This document shows, piece by piece, positions 1 to 7,462 of a stretch of 10,119 bases of DNA. Below the pieces are notes generated by a model, which was not told where the DNA came from, ran no database searches, and saw nothing but the letters and a program-made list of their open reading frames with translations. The DNA is from a bacterium UBP11_UBA4055 (lineage in GTDB: Bacteria > UBA4055). The stretch's first letter is position 1. Each line of letters starts with the position of its first letter. The DNA lies in the NCBI GenBank assembly GCA_002382735.1, contig DFZN01000048.1, forward strand, positions 1 through 10,119, read 5' to 3'. The position numbers were made by a program, and so were the translations under genes.

Positions 1-1626
1 CAGAGCGAATATCTGGTTACAGTTTCGGGAACGGGGGGAAACTTTCTGTCAAACATTGACTGCGCGCTTGTTCAGAACGGAAAGGTGTTCGGTTATGTGA
101 AAACAAATACAAGCGGGCTCGCCCGTATCCCTATCAGTTCTTCTTACGAACTTGGTGCGGCTGAACTGCGCGTTTCAGGACTTAATACTCTGCTCCAAAG
201 CGTTCCCGTAAGCATAAACCCCAACGAAAGTGAGTATATTACTCTTGACAGCTATTCATTTGTCGCCGGAGACGATAATCTCATTGAGTTCGGTGAGACC
301 GTGAACATATCCGCAAAACTAAAAAATGTCGGGCTGCTGAATGCTTCCGATCTGGTAATGTCAATTTCAGTAAATGACGAATTCATCGCTCTTACTCAAA
401 CATCCGTTCCTGTTGGAATAATAAACTCTCAGGACTCTCTTGAAATAAATGACATGTTTTCATTCACTGTATCAGAATCCGTACCTGACCAGCATGAGTT
501 CGTTATAAATCTGGTGATAAGCGATCCCGAAGACAGCTGGGAGAGCACTATCAGACTGACTGCCAGCAAACCGCTGCCGGAGATCTACGGGATCGGTATA
601 GCTGAAGTTACAGATGATATTTTAGATCCGGGCGAAACTGGAGAAGTAATAGTTTATCTTACCAATACAGGCCACGGAAAACTTAACAACCTAACAGCAG
701 TTATTGGTACATCAGATGAAAGAATAACGGTCAACACTGCGGATCAGACTTACAGCACGGTTTATCCTTCTGAGGTCATTGAACTCCGTTACATTGTTTC
801 TGCAGCGGATATCAGAGCCGGCGGCTATAGTTCAGAGATCACATTCAGCCTGACCGCGGATAACAATTTATCGTATTCAGAAAATTTCTTCATCGAGGTC
901 GGATCTCAGCGCGAGGACTTCGAGACCGGCGATTTTACGAGCTACCCGTGGTATTTTGAAGGCGCTCTTCCGTGGACGATCGAGGACTCAGCGGTTTACC
1001 AGGGCACTTTCTCCGCCAGATCCGGAGCCATAACTCACGGACAGAACACATCGATGCTGCTTGACTGCGAGGTGGTCAATGACGGCGAAATTTCCTTCTA
1101 TTACAGAACTTCATCAGAGAGTAACTATGACGCGGTGGTTTTCTATATTGACGGAGTTCAGAAAGGAAGATGGAGCGGAATAAGTTCTGAATGGAAGCTC
1201 GCGGCCTTCCCTGTGACAGCCGGTCAAAGAACATTTAAATGGACTTACCTCAAGGACGGTTCTGCAAGTGCCGGAGATGACTGTGCCCGAATAGACAACA
1301 TAAATTTCCCGGGAATTGTTGTCGGATCATCCATTGCTGAAGATAACGGGCTTACACCTTCTGTAACAGAACTGAGCCAGAACTACCCGAACCCTTTTAA
1401 TCCTGAGACGAACATAACATACTCAATCTCCGCGAAAAGTATGGTCGAACTGACTGTCTTCAACACAAAAGGAGAAAGGGTTGCCGGACTTGCAAAAGGT
1501 ATCAGGGATAAAGGACGATACACAGTCAGATTCAACGCATCTGAACTTAATTCGGGAATATATTTCTACAGTCTGACACTTGACGGAAAACAGGCCGGGA
1601 TCAGAAGGATGCTTTTAATAAAATAG
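1..1626 (+). CDS. C-terminal part of a T9SS-secreted multidomain protein (possible gingipain-like protease tail), 5' truncated
   Basis: The frame is open from base 1, so the gene begins outside the window; 541 residues are visible. In order: an Ig-like beta domain (about 1-74) resembling the domain that follows the catalytic part of C25/gingipain-type proteases; two CARDB-like beta-sandwich repeats (about 82-190 and 195-300, each with a D..EFGE/DPGE turn followed by N.G); a MAM-like/choice-of-anchor jelly-roll (about 306-440, with W.FEG..PW, SFYYRTSSE, FYIDG, DD.ARIDNI.FP); and a type A sorting domain (about 456-541, LSQNYPNPFNP to RRMLLIK). In FCB bacteria this last domain directs export through the type IX secretion system and attachment to, or release from, the cell surface. 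No catalytic residues are visible, so the protease assignment is inference from domain order only. The next gene starts 8 bases downstream, so the two may be co-transcribed. Confidence 0.85.
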   Translation, partial: QSEYLVTVSGTGGNFLSNIDCALVQNGKVFGYVKTNTSGLARIPISSSYELGAAELRVSGLNTLLQSVPVSINPNESEYITLDSYSFVAGDDNLIEFGETVNISAKLKNVGLLNASDLVMSISVNDEFIALTQTSVPVGIINSQDSLEINDMFSFTVSESVPDQHEFVINLVISDPEDSWESTIRLTASKPLPEIYGIGIAEVTDDILDPGETGEVIVYLTNTGHGKLNNLTAVIGTSDERITVNTADQTYSTVYPSEVIELRYIVSAADIRAGGYSSEITFSLTADNNLSYSENFFIEVGSQREDFETGDFTSYPWYFEGALPWTIEDSAVYQGTFSARSGAITHGQNTSMLLDCEVVNDGEISFYYRTSSESNYDAVVFYIDGVQKGRWSGISSEWKLAAFPVTAGQRTFKWTYLKDGSASAGDDCARIDNINFPGIVVGSSIAEDNGLTPSVTELSQNYPNPFNPETNITYSISAKSMVELTVFNTKGERVAGLAKGIRDKGRYTVRFNASELNSGIYFYSLTLDGKQAGIRRMLLIK

Positions 1627-1634
1627 GTCAGAGT

Positions 1635-2720
1635 ATGAACGGAATTAAGGCATTTATTATGTTTTTTGCAACAATATCGGTCACTTTCTACATCTTCACT
1701 TTTCTGACCGTCATCATGCTTTTCTCGCTGCTCGAAAAGAGAATTACGGTTAAACCTATGCTTGGTTACTCTCTTGCGGTGATGGCAGTTTTCTATGTAA
1801 TGATGTTCGCGGGAAGAGGTTTCAATATCACATTCCTCTGGAACCTGAGCTTCTACTTTGCCGTTCTTGTGATGTATGTTTTTTTCCTGTCCGTTCTTCT
1901 GAAGTTTATAAATTTTGCGGTTCACCTGACGCCTCAGACGAATATCATCATCATATCAGTCACGATAGCCGCAGTCTTCATTTACGGTTTTATCAACGCA
2001 TCATCTCTTACGACTAAGCGAATAGAGATCAGTTCGGATAAAATAACACGACCATACAAGTTCGTCCAGATATCCGATGTTCATCTGGTCATTGAGTCGG
2101 TTCATTTTCTTGAAAAGATAATCGCCGAGATAAATAAGATCAGCCCTGAAGCTGTATTTATTACAGGCGACTTTATTGACGACCACAAGCTTAAACCTGA
2201 AGAACTTAAGTTAATGAGAGCGTTGAAGGCTCCGGCATATTTCATAACGGGCAATCACGAAAGATATTCTAATTATACAGACGACTTCTTCAAAGACTGC
2301 AAAGTGATCAATGTCCTGGACCACAGACGAAGACAGGACGACTTCAACAGCGAGATTACTGTTTTCGGCATCGAGTGGAACATGAACAATCTCATGAATA
2401 AACGGTCGGAGCAGGAGGTCTTCTTCGACAGCATCAAAATTGATGCATCAAAGTTCAACATCTTCCTCAACCACGAGCCCGAACTCTACGACAGAGCTGA
2501 GAAAGAAGGAATGGACCTTATGCTCTCAGGCCATACGCACAGAGGACAAATCTTCCCGTTCTGGTTTTTCGTCCGCGCACGCTACAAATACATTTACGGC
2601 CTTTACGACATCGGCAGAATGAAGCTCTATACGACTTCAGGAACGGGCATCTGGGGTCCTTTCATGCGCGTCGGATCAAACAACGAGATAGTCGAGATTG
2701 ACCTTGTTCCGGAAAAATAA
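1635..2720 (+). CDS. Membrane-anchored metallophosphoesterase (calcineurin-like)
   Basis: The 361-residue protein has four hydrophobic segments (about 5-30, 43-60, 69-95, 104-122) followed by a complete calcineurin-like phosphoesterase domain. All metal-binding blocks are present: D148-x-H150 (QISDVH), G178-D179, GNHE with N207/H208, H280, and GHTHRGQ with H300/H302. By family knowledge it is a dinuclear-metal hydrolase of phosphate esters; the YkoQ/YaeI-type relatives act at the membrane, but the substrate cannot be read from sequence. The length fits multi-pass members of this family. The start is the first ATG, with a weak AGG 7 bases upstream, and lies 8 bases after the preceding stop, so co-transcription with the upstream secreted protein is plausible. 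Nothing looks damaged. Confidence 0.9.
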   Translation: MNGIKAFIMFFATISVTFYIFTFLTVIMLFSLLEKRITVKPMLGYSLAVMAVFYVMMFAGRGFNITFLWNLSFYFAVLVMYVFFLSVLLKFINFAVHLTPQTNIIIISVTIAAVFIYGFINASSLTTKRIEISSDKITRPYKFVQISDVHLVIESVHFLEKIIAEINKISPEAVFITGDFIDDHKLKPEELKLMRALKAPAYFITGNHERYSNYTDDFFKDCKVINVLDHRRRQDDFNSEITVFGIEWNMNNLMNKRSEQEVFFDSIKIDASKFNIFLNHEPELYDRAEKEGMDLMLSGHTHRGQIFPFWFFVRARYKYIYGLYDIGRMKLYTTSGTGIWGPFMRVGSNNEIVEIDLVPEK

Positions 2721-2733
2721 TTAATTTTTCGCT

Positions 2734-2761
2734 TTGAAAAACAGAGTTTAGGTATTATATT
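2734..2761 (+). promoter_or_regulatory. Putative sigma-70-type promoter for the secreted paralog pair
   Basis: TTGAAA (2734-2739) and TATATT (2756-2761) are separated by 16 bases. Each matches the housekeeping consensus at five of six positions. They lie in the 84-base gap between the phosphoesterase stop and the next gene, and transcription would start near 2768. The match is by eye only, and AT-rich sequence throws up such pairs easily. Confidence 0.4.
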
Positions 2762-2804
2762 AACCTTCGAAAGTAAAATATTTTGCTGAAAGTAGGAGGT
2801 TATT

Positions 2805-4289
2805 ATGAGGAAAGTTGTGCTCGTTTCATTTGTTGCTTTTACTTTATTTCTTAAATCTCAGACAATACTATGGGAAAAAAGCATACCTTTTGAATCAGAT
2901 GACGATGGTCCTGTCGGGATTGAAGTTGCCGACAATGGTGATATTTTTATTGCTTGCTACACTAACGGACCTAATTATGCTGTTTACGGTGATTCTACCG
3001 TTCATTTTCCTTCAACTAAAATGATTTCACTTAAACAAGACGGAAGCATTGTTTCAAGTGAAGATTTTGGAACAGTTTTCAGTGACGGGATAAAAGGATT
3101 AGGATTAACAGATAACGGCTACACACTGATAGGGAACCATTCGAACGGTGATCCTAATTTCGTGTGCGGCAGTGGGTGGCAGATCTATTACGAGAATGAG
3201 ATTTGTGATACAATTGAGTATAATTGCAGTTATATTAACGCAGGATATAGTTTCAGGGAAATGAAATCTTCACACCTTCATCAAACAATTTCAAGACTGA
3301 GTTATTTTGACAGATATTTTAAAAGCAGTAATGGTCATGAAATGATAATGAACCTGAACGGTGACATCATAGCCGGTAAATACATGATCGATTTTCCTGA
3401 TTCATTATTCATTGAAAGTTATGAGGACGAATTCATATACTGGTTTGAAATTACAGATTATGATATGTCTTCGGATGGCAGCATATTTCTGACCGGTACG
3501 ATATCAGGAATGTATTTGAATAACCCCTACAGCTTTCTTATTAAAATTGACGGTAACGGGGATGTTGTTTGGCAGAAATATTTTTTAGGGTATGCTTCCT
3601 TGAAAGATCATCTGTCTTACTTTGAAAGAACTGTATCGGCAACTGAAGACGGTGGTTGCCTGTGGGGAGTATGGAAAGACCTTGATGATGACTTCGATCA
3701 TGACGAAAATGAGAATTTTATTGACTACATCGATGCAACAGGGAATGTACAAAGCACACTGGGTCCTTACGATGAGCTCGTAGAATTTACACACCGCATC
3801 GGTACTGATGAATACATCTTAAGAATAACAGGTTCTGATAATATCATAAAGTTCACTCTCTCCGATAACGATTTCTTTACTGACTGGACATATAATGTCT
3901 CAAATGCAGATCTGATCAGGCCTGTGGAAGAAGGTTTCATTTCAGCAGGAACAGACGGTCAAAATATTGTAATCAAAAAGATCAATACAGCTACATCCAT
4001 CGAAGACTCCTCACCCCTGCCTGCCTCAGCTGCTCTACACCAGAATTACCCAAATCCATTTAATCCTGTGACAGAGATCAGTTTCTCGATACCGGAGACT
4101 TCGAAGGTGGATCTTTCTGTATTCGATACGGCCGGGAGACTTGTGATAACGCTGGTGAACGAAAAGAGAACTTACGGAAGTCACACGATCGGCTTTGACG
4201 GATCCGGTTTGAACTCCGGAATATATTTCTACAGGCTCCAAGCTGACGGCATAACGATAGACGCAAAGCGTATGTTACTGATAAAATAA
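2805..4289 (+). CDS. T9SS-secreted beta-propeller-like protein, paralog 1
   Basis: A 494-residue secreted protein of unknown function. It has a signal peptide (1-18, cleavage probably FLKS/QT, giving an N-terminal Gln) and a body of short repeats such as L.DNGY.LIG, SSDGSIFLTG and FLIKIDGNGDVVWQKY, which resemble PQQ/delta-60-type beta-propeller blades. An acidic stretch (about 291-303) contains D-x-D-D-D-x-D-x-D-E. The type A sorting domain (about 409-494) runs from LHQNYPNPFNP to KRMLLIK. It is most likely exported to the cell surface or medium by type IX secretion. The start is well supported: a full AGGAGG (2794-2799) sits 5 bases before the ATG. The next gene, 12 bases on, is a paralog that shares both ends almost exactly, so the pair looks like a tandem duplication in one operon. 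No enzyme motif is visible. Confidence 0.9.
   Translation: MRKVVLVSFVAFTLFLKSQTILWEKSIPFESDDDGPVGIEVADNGDIFIACYTNGPNYAVYGDSTVHFPSTKMISLKQDGSIVSSEDFGTVFSDGIKGLGLTDNGYTLIGNHSNGDPNFVCGSGWQIYYENEICDTIEYNCSYINAGYSFREMKSSHLHQTISRLSYFDRYFKSSNGHEMIMNLNGDIIAGKYMIDFPDSLFIESYEDEFIYWFEITDYDMSSDGSIFLTGTISGMYLNNPYSFLIKIDGNGDVVWQKYFLGYASLKDHLSYFERTVSATEDGGCLWGVWKDLDDDFDHDENENFIDYIDATGNVQSTLGPYDELVEFTHRIGTDEYILRITGSDNIIKFTLSDNDFFTDWTYNVSNADLIRPVEEGFISAGTDGQNIVIKKINTATSIEDSSPLPASAALHQNYPNPFNPVTEISFSIPETSKVDLSVFDTAGRLVITLVNEKRTYGSHTIGFDGSGLNSGIYFYRLQADGITIDAKRMLLIK
2859..2890 (+). repeat. 5' direct repeat shared by the two secreted paralogs, copy 1
   Basis: These 32 bases are identical to 4350-4381. They encode the end of the signal peptide and the first mature residues (QTILWEKSIP). 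The flanking sequence diverges immediately on both sides. Confidence 0.9.
3999..4289 (+). repeat. 3' sorting-domain repeat of the secreted paralogs, copy 1
   Basis: These 291 bases align without gaps to 5490-5780. I count about 33 differences (roughly 89% identity), including one 65-base run with none (4074-4138 against 5565-5629). The repeat covers the IEDSSPLPASAALHQNYPNP linker and the whole sorting domain. Identity this high next to bodies that barely align points to recent duplication or gene conversion. Confidence 0.9.
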
Positions 4290-4301
4290 GAGGTATGTAA
4301 A

Positions 4302-5780
4302 ATGAAGATATTTGTTATGATTCTTAGCTTTGCAGGAATTCTCACTGCACAGACAATACTATGGGAAAAAAGCATACCTTTAGACTGGGAGTTCTTCCGT
4401 CTCATTGGGATCGATGCTTCTACGAACGGTAATACCTATATTGGAATTCAGGACGATCCACTGAAGGTCAGTAAATTCACTTATGGAGACTCATGGGTTT
4501 ACGGAATTGATAATTCTGACGGTCAGGTTTCTTTTAGTTCCAACTACGGCGATATATTTAATTACGGATTTGAGGCTATAGCTGCAAATTATAACGGTTT
4601 CTTTTTTGCCGGAGATAACAGCACTGGCGATCCATGGGGTAGCACCAGCACAAATCTTTATTCAACAGAAATAACAGGAGATATTTCTGACAGTATAGTA
4701 TATGAGCCTTACATGGCTGAGAAATTTTTTACTTATAAATTAAAAGACGCCTCCGGTAATGGAGTTTGGCATCATTATTCCAATTATGTCGGATATCCGG
4801 ACGGATTTACAAATGATACGATCGTTGAACGGGATTCTGTTTTAAATCTTATTAAATCATATTATGTTACTTCCGAAAACATTCCCGACTCGATACGATA
4901 TTATTATGATTATTATGAAGGCGCATATCCTTTTGAATATACTTTCATAGATTTTTGCTATACCGGATCAGGTATGATTTTGAGCGGATATATGGGAGGC
5001 TGGTCTTCCAGGTTAGAATTCTATTACATAAAATATCTTAACGATTTGAAAGAAGTAATTTGGGAAAAGTACTATCCCTGTTTTGATTCTGAAGTATTTC
5101 CAAACGGAAGAAGAACTTATTTTTTTAATTTTAACAGCAGACCTGACGGTCATTCATCCTTGGCAACAATTTGGAGAGATGAAGATATGGATTATGACGA
5201 AGAACCGGGTGAATTGTATATGGTCAATATTGATAATGACACAGGAAATTTTTTATGGCTGAACAATATTGACAGCAGACCGGATCAATTACTCAATTAC
5301 GGAGATTCTTTTCTTATAAGGAACGGCACTTCGGTGATAAAAGCGGACATATCTGAATTCGGTCTTGATACTTTATGGGTGACGGAGTATCCCAATACCG
5401 GTAAGATCACAGTAGTAGACAACGGTTATATTTCTGCTTCGATAGTCGGAGGCGACCTATATGTATACAGATTTGATGAAAGAACGAATATCGAAGACTC
5501 CTCACCCCTGCCGGCATCAGCTGCTCTACACCAAAATTACCCGAACCCGTTCAACCCGGTCACCGAGATCAGTTTCTCGATACCGGAGACTTCGAAGGTG
5601 GATCTTTCTGTATTCGATACGGCCGGGAGTCTTGTGAAAACACTTGTGAACGAAAAGAGATCTTACGGCCGTCACACAGTCGAATTTGACGGATCCGGTC
5701 TGAACTCCGGAATATATTTCTACAGGCTGCAAACTGACGGCATAACGATAGGCGCAAAAAGAATGCTTCTTTTAAAATAA
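4302..5780 (+). CDS. T9SS-secreted beta-propeller-like protein, paralog 2
   Basis: A 492-residue paralog of the preceding gene. The signal peptide (1-16) probably ends ILTA/QT, again leaving an N-terminal Gln, and is followed by the same QTILWEKSIP mature start. The body is Tyr/Asp-rich with propeller-like turns (DASGNGVW, YIKYLNDLKEVIWEKYY, NDTGNFLWL). An acidic stretch (about 291-304, WRDEDMDYDEE) sits at the position of the Asp-rich stretch in paralog 1. The C-terminal sorting domain (about 407-492) is nearly identical to that of paralog 1. AAGAGG (4288-4293) lies 8 bases before the ATG and overlaps the upstream stop region, so translation from a shared transcript is likely. The body has changed far more than the ends. 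Function is unknown; a surface adhesin or binding protein is possible, but nothing shows the ligand. Confidence 0.9.
   Translation: MKIFVMILSFAGILTAQTILWEKSIPLDWEFFRLIGIDASTNGNTYIGIQDDPLKVSKFTYGDSWVYGIDNSDGQVSFSSNYGDIFNYGFEAIAANYNGFFFAGDNSTGDPWGSTSTNLYSTEITGDISDSIVYEPYMAEKFFTYKLKDASGNGVWHHYSNYVGYPDGFTNDTIVERDSVLNLIKSYYVTSENIPDSIRYYYDYYEGAYPFEYTFIDFCYTGSGMILSGYMGGWSSRLEFYYIKYLNDLKEVIWEKYYPCFDSEVFPNGRRTYFFNFNSRPDGHSSLATIWRDEDMDYDEEPGELYMVNIDNDTGNFLWLNNIDSRPDQLLNYGDSFLIRNGTSVIKADISEFGLDTLWVTEYPNTGKITVVDNGYISASIVGGDLYVYRFDERTNIEDSSPLPASAALHQNYPNPFNPVTEISFSIPETSKVDLSVFDTAGSLVKTLVNEKRSYGRHTVEFDGSGLNSGIYFYRLQTDGITIGAKRMLLLK
4350..4381 (+). repeat. 5' direct repeat shared by the two secreted paralogs, copy 2
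   Basis: Identical over 32 bases to 2859-2890. It spans the signal-peptide cleavage region and the start of the mature protein. Confidence 0.9.
5490..5780 (+). repeat. 3' sorting-domain repeat of the secreted paralogs, copy 2
   Basis: Ungapped partner of 3999-4289. The differences are concentrated in the NPFNP codons, where many are synonymous, and in the last 100 bases. The central 65 bases are identical. Confidence 0.9.
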
Positions 5781-5863
5781 CACTCCTATATTCACTTGTT
5801 TTACTAATCATCCCTCACAAAACCTATCTTTCTATGCCAAAATTTTACTTTATATAACTCAAT

Positions 5864-5892
5864 TTGATATAACGGAATTTTTTTCTTATATT
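5864..5892 (+). promoter_or_regulatory. Putative promoter upstream of the racemase gene
   Basis: TTGATA (5864-5869) and TATATT (5887-5892) are 17 bases apart. This promoter would start transcription at about 5899, on top of the first possible start codon, and so imply either a leaderless message or use of the second ATG (5911). A competing -10 (TATAAC, 5868-5873) with a poor -35 would give a short normal leader. The 118-base gap 5781-5898 is AT-rich and shows no convincing terminator hairpin for the preceding gene. Confidence 0.35.
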
Positions 5893-5898
5893 CTATGC

Positions 5899-7050
5899 AT
5901 GGAACACCCCATGGAAATCCACATAAGCAGGTCTGCTGTTGAGAACAATTTAAACCTGATAAAAAAAATAGTCGGCGGATATGTCAGAATATCGTCTGTG
6001 GTCAAGGCTAATGCGTACGGTCACGGGATCGAAGCTTATGTACCTGTGGCAAAAGAAGCAGGCATAGATCATTTTTCAGTTTTCAGCTATAACGAGGCTA
6101 TACAGGTTTATAAGATCACAAAAAAAACAGCCGACATCATGATCATGGGCTGGATCGGTACTTCACAATTGAAAGATGTGGTAAGAAAAGGTATCGAATT
6201 CTATGTTTTCAATTTAGAAAGACTAAATGACGCACTATCTGAAGCTAAAACCCTTAAAAAGCCTGCGAAGATCCATATTGAGGTCGAAACGGGCATGAAC
6301 AGGACCGGTCTTTCTAAAAAGGATTTCAAACTGGCGTTGAAAATAATTTTAGACAATATAAAACATTTTGAAATAAAAGGGCTGTGTTCTCACCTTGCGG
6401 GACCTGAGAGTATAGCCAATCATGTGAGAGTAAAGAATCAGATCAATACTTTCGGAACATTTAAAGCTGAACTCGAAAAGAAAGGTCTCGCATCGGAATA
6501 CTGTCATCTCGCCTGTTCAGCCGCTGCGGTCTGCTATCCTGGCTCAAGGTTCAATCTTGTCAGAATAGGCATAATGCAGTACGGATTCTGGTCTAGCCGG
6601 GAAGTTTTTTTACGATATCTTCATAACAAGTCCGGATTTGACAATCCGCTAAAACGCGTGATAACATGGAAGAGTGAAGTGATGAGCGTAAAAACAGTCA
6701 AAACCGGCAAGTTCATCAGCTACGGAACGACTTATCTCGCATCGGAAGATATCAGAACGGCTGTAGTGCCCGTCGGATACTCTTTCGGCTACAGCAGATC
6801 CCTCTCCAACAGAGGCAGAGTTCTGATAAACGGCATCAGATGCTCGGTGATCGGACTTGTGAACATGAACATGATCACAATCGATGTTACAAGAGCCGGC
6901 GATGTGAAACCGGGAGATGAGGTCATCCTGATCGGCGAGCAGAACGACATGGCGATATCGGTCGATTCTTTCAGCGAGATCACCCAGCAGATCAATTACG
7001 AGATACTTTCAAGACTGTCAAGAGATATACCGAGGATAGTAGTAGATTGA
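5899..7050 (+). CDS. alr: Alanine racemase (fold type III, PLP-dependent)
   Basis: A 383-residue enzyme of the bacterial alanine racemase family, which interconverts L- and D-alanine for peptidoglycan synthesis in the cytoplasm. Visible hallmarks: PLP lysine K36 in VVKANAYGHG, R135 in ETGMNRTG, H165 in CSHLAG, S207 in CSAAA, R222 in VRIG (expected to contact the PLP ring nitrogen), the second catalytic base Y275 in SYGTTY, and Y294 in VPVGY.FGY. Two usual residues differ: the carbamylated lysine of the Geobacillus enzyme is E128 here, and the Asp of the CMDQ-type loop is N324 (NMNM). Activity on alanine is likely, but another amino acid cannot be excluded. The start is uncertain: ATG 5899 has no Shine-Dalgarno, while ATG 5911 (MEIHISR) has a weak GGA 7 bases upstream and matches the usual family N-terminus better. 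The stop overlaps the next start. Confidence 0.88.
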   Translation: MEHPMEIHISRSAVENNLNLIKKIVGGYVRISSVVKANAYGHGIEAYVPVAKEAGIDHFSVFSYNEAIQVYKITKKTADIMIMGWIGTSQLKDVVRKGIEFYVFNLERLNDALSEAKTLKKPAKIHIEVETGMNRTGLSKKDFKLALKIILDNIKHFEIKGLCSHLAGPESIANHVRVKNQINTFGTFKAELEKKGLASEYCHLACSAAAVCYPGSRFNLVRIGIMQYGFWSSREVFLRYLHNKSGFDNPLKRVITWKSEVMSVKTVKTGKFISYGTTYLASEDIRTAVVPVGYSFGYSRSLSNRGRVLINGIRCSVIGLVNMNMITIDVTRAGDVKPGDEVILIGEQNDMAISVDSFSEITQQINYEILSRLSRDIPRIVVD

Positions 7051-7394
7051 AAACACTGGTCATTTACAGCTCCAAAACGGGATTCGTAAAAAAGTATGCG
7101 GAATGGATCGCTGAAGAACTCAGAGCCGATCTTTTCCCTGCGGACAGAGCGCACAAAAGCATATTCAGATCTTACGATACCATCATTTACGGAGGCGGAT
7201 TCGACCTAACAAAGCTCGGATTTTTCGACAGATTACCCATCAAACTTCTAAAAATGAAGATCATGTCGAAAAAGAAAAAAGGCATCCCGCTTGACGGTGA
7301 TGAGACCGGAATGCTGAATGTCATGGAGAATCCCGTTGATTTTACGAAGAAAGAGAATATAAAAGAGCTGGTCGATCACGCCTTAAAAGTTTAA
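7047..7394 (+). CDS. Flavodoxin-domain protein with internal in-frame deletion
   Basis: A 115-residue protein from a TTG start (TTGA overlap with the racemase stop; GAGGA at 7032-7036). Residues 1-51 are the normal N-terminus of a flavodoxin-domain family: beta1 and the phosphate loop (LVIYSSKTGFVKKYAEWIAEEL) and then YDTIIYGGG. Residues from about 50 (GGFDLTKLGFFDRLPIKLLK) to the end (GMLNVMENPVDFTKKENI..LV) match that family's C-terminal region as I remember it. Relatives are about 165-175 residues long, with beta3, alpha3 and beta4 between the YGGG and RGGFD motifs; here the two motifs are fused. I infer loss of about 50 residues by recombination at the repeated GGA-GGC-GGA codons. The protein can hardly form a full flavodoxin fold, so it is probably decaying, although the frame is intact. 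Translational coupling to the racemase is likely. Confidence 0.7.
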   Translation: MKTLVIYSSKTGFVKKYAEWIAEELRADLFPADRAHKSIFRSYDTIIYGGGFDLTKLGFFDRLPIKLLKMKIMSKKKKGIPLDGDETGMLNVMENPVDFTKKENIKELVDHALKV

Positions 7395-7446
7395 CTTATA
7401 CTTGAAACTTTTGCTGTTTTTACTGAAACTTTTACTTATACTTGAA
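7394..7446 (+). repeat. Short nested direct repeats in the convergent gap
   Basis: ACTTATACTTGAA occurs at 7394-7406 and 7434-7446, and TGAAACTTTT at 7403-7412 and 7424-7433. AAAAGTTT (7385-7392) can also pair with AAACTTTT (7405-7412), giving an 8-bp, nearly all-AT stem that would be a weak terminator at best. This is the only structure in the gap (7395-7462) between the flavodoxin gene and the convergent PIN gene. Confidence 0.6.
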
Positions 7447-7462
7447 TCTTATCCGTCTGAAA

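Noticed and set aside
1566..1925. 119-codon frame on the - strand across the end of the secreted protein and the start of the phosphoesterase
   Set aside because: Both + strand genes are well supported here, and the shadow translation is low-complexity His/Lys-rich with no family resemblance.
7385..7420. Intrinsic terminator after the flavodoxin gene
   Set aside because: The 8-bp stem has only one G-C pair and a 12-base loop; it is too weak to call.
7394..7446. CRISPR-like repeats
   Set aside because: There are only two short AT-rich copies, with no regular spacers and no cas genes.
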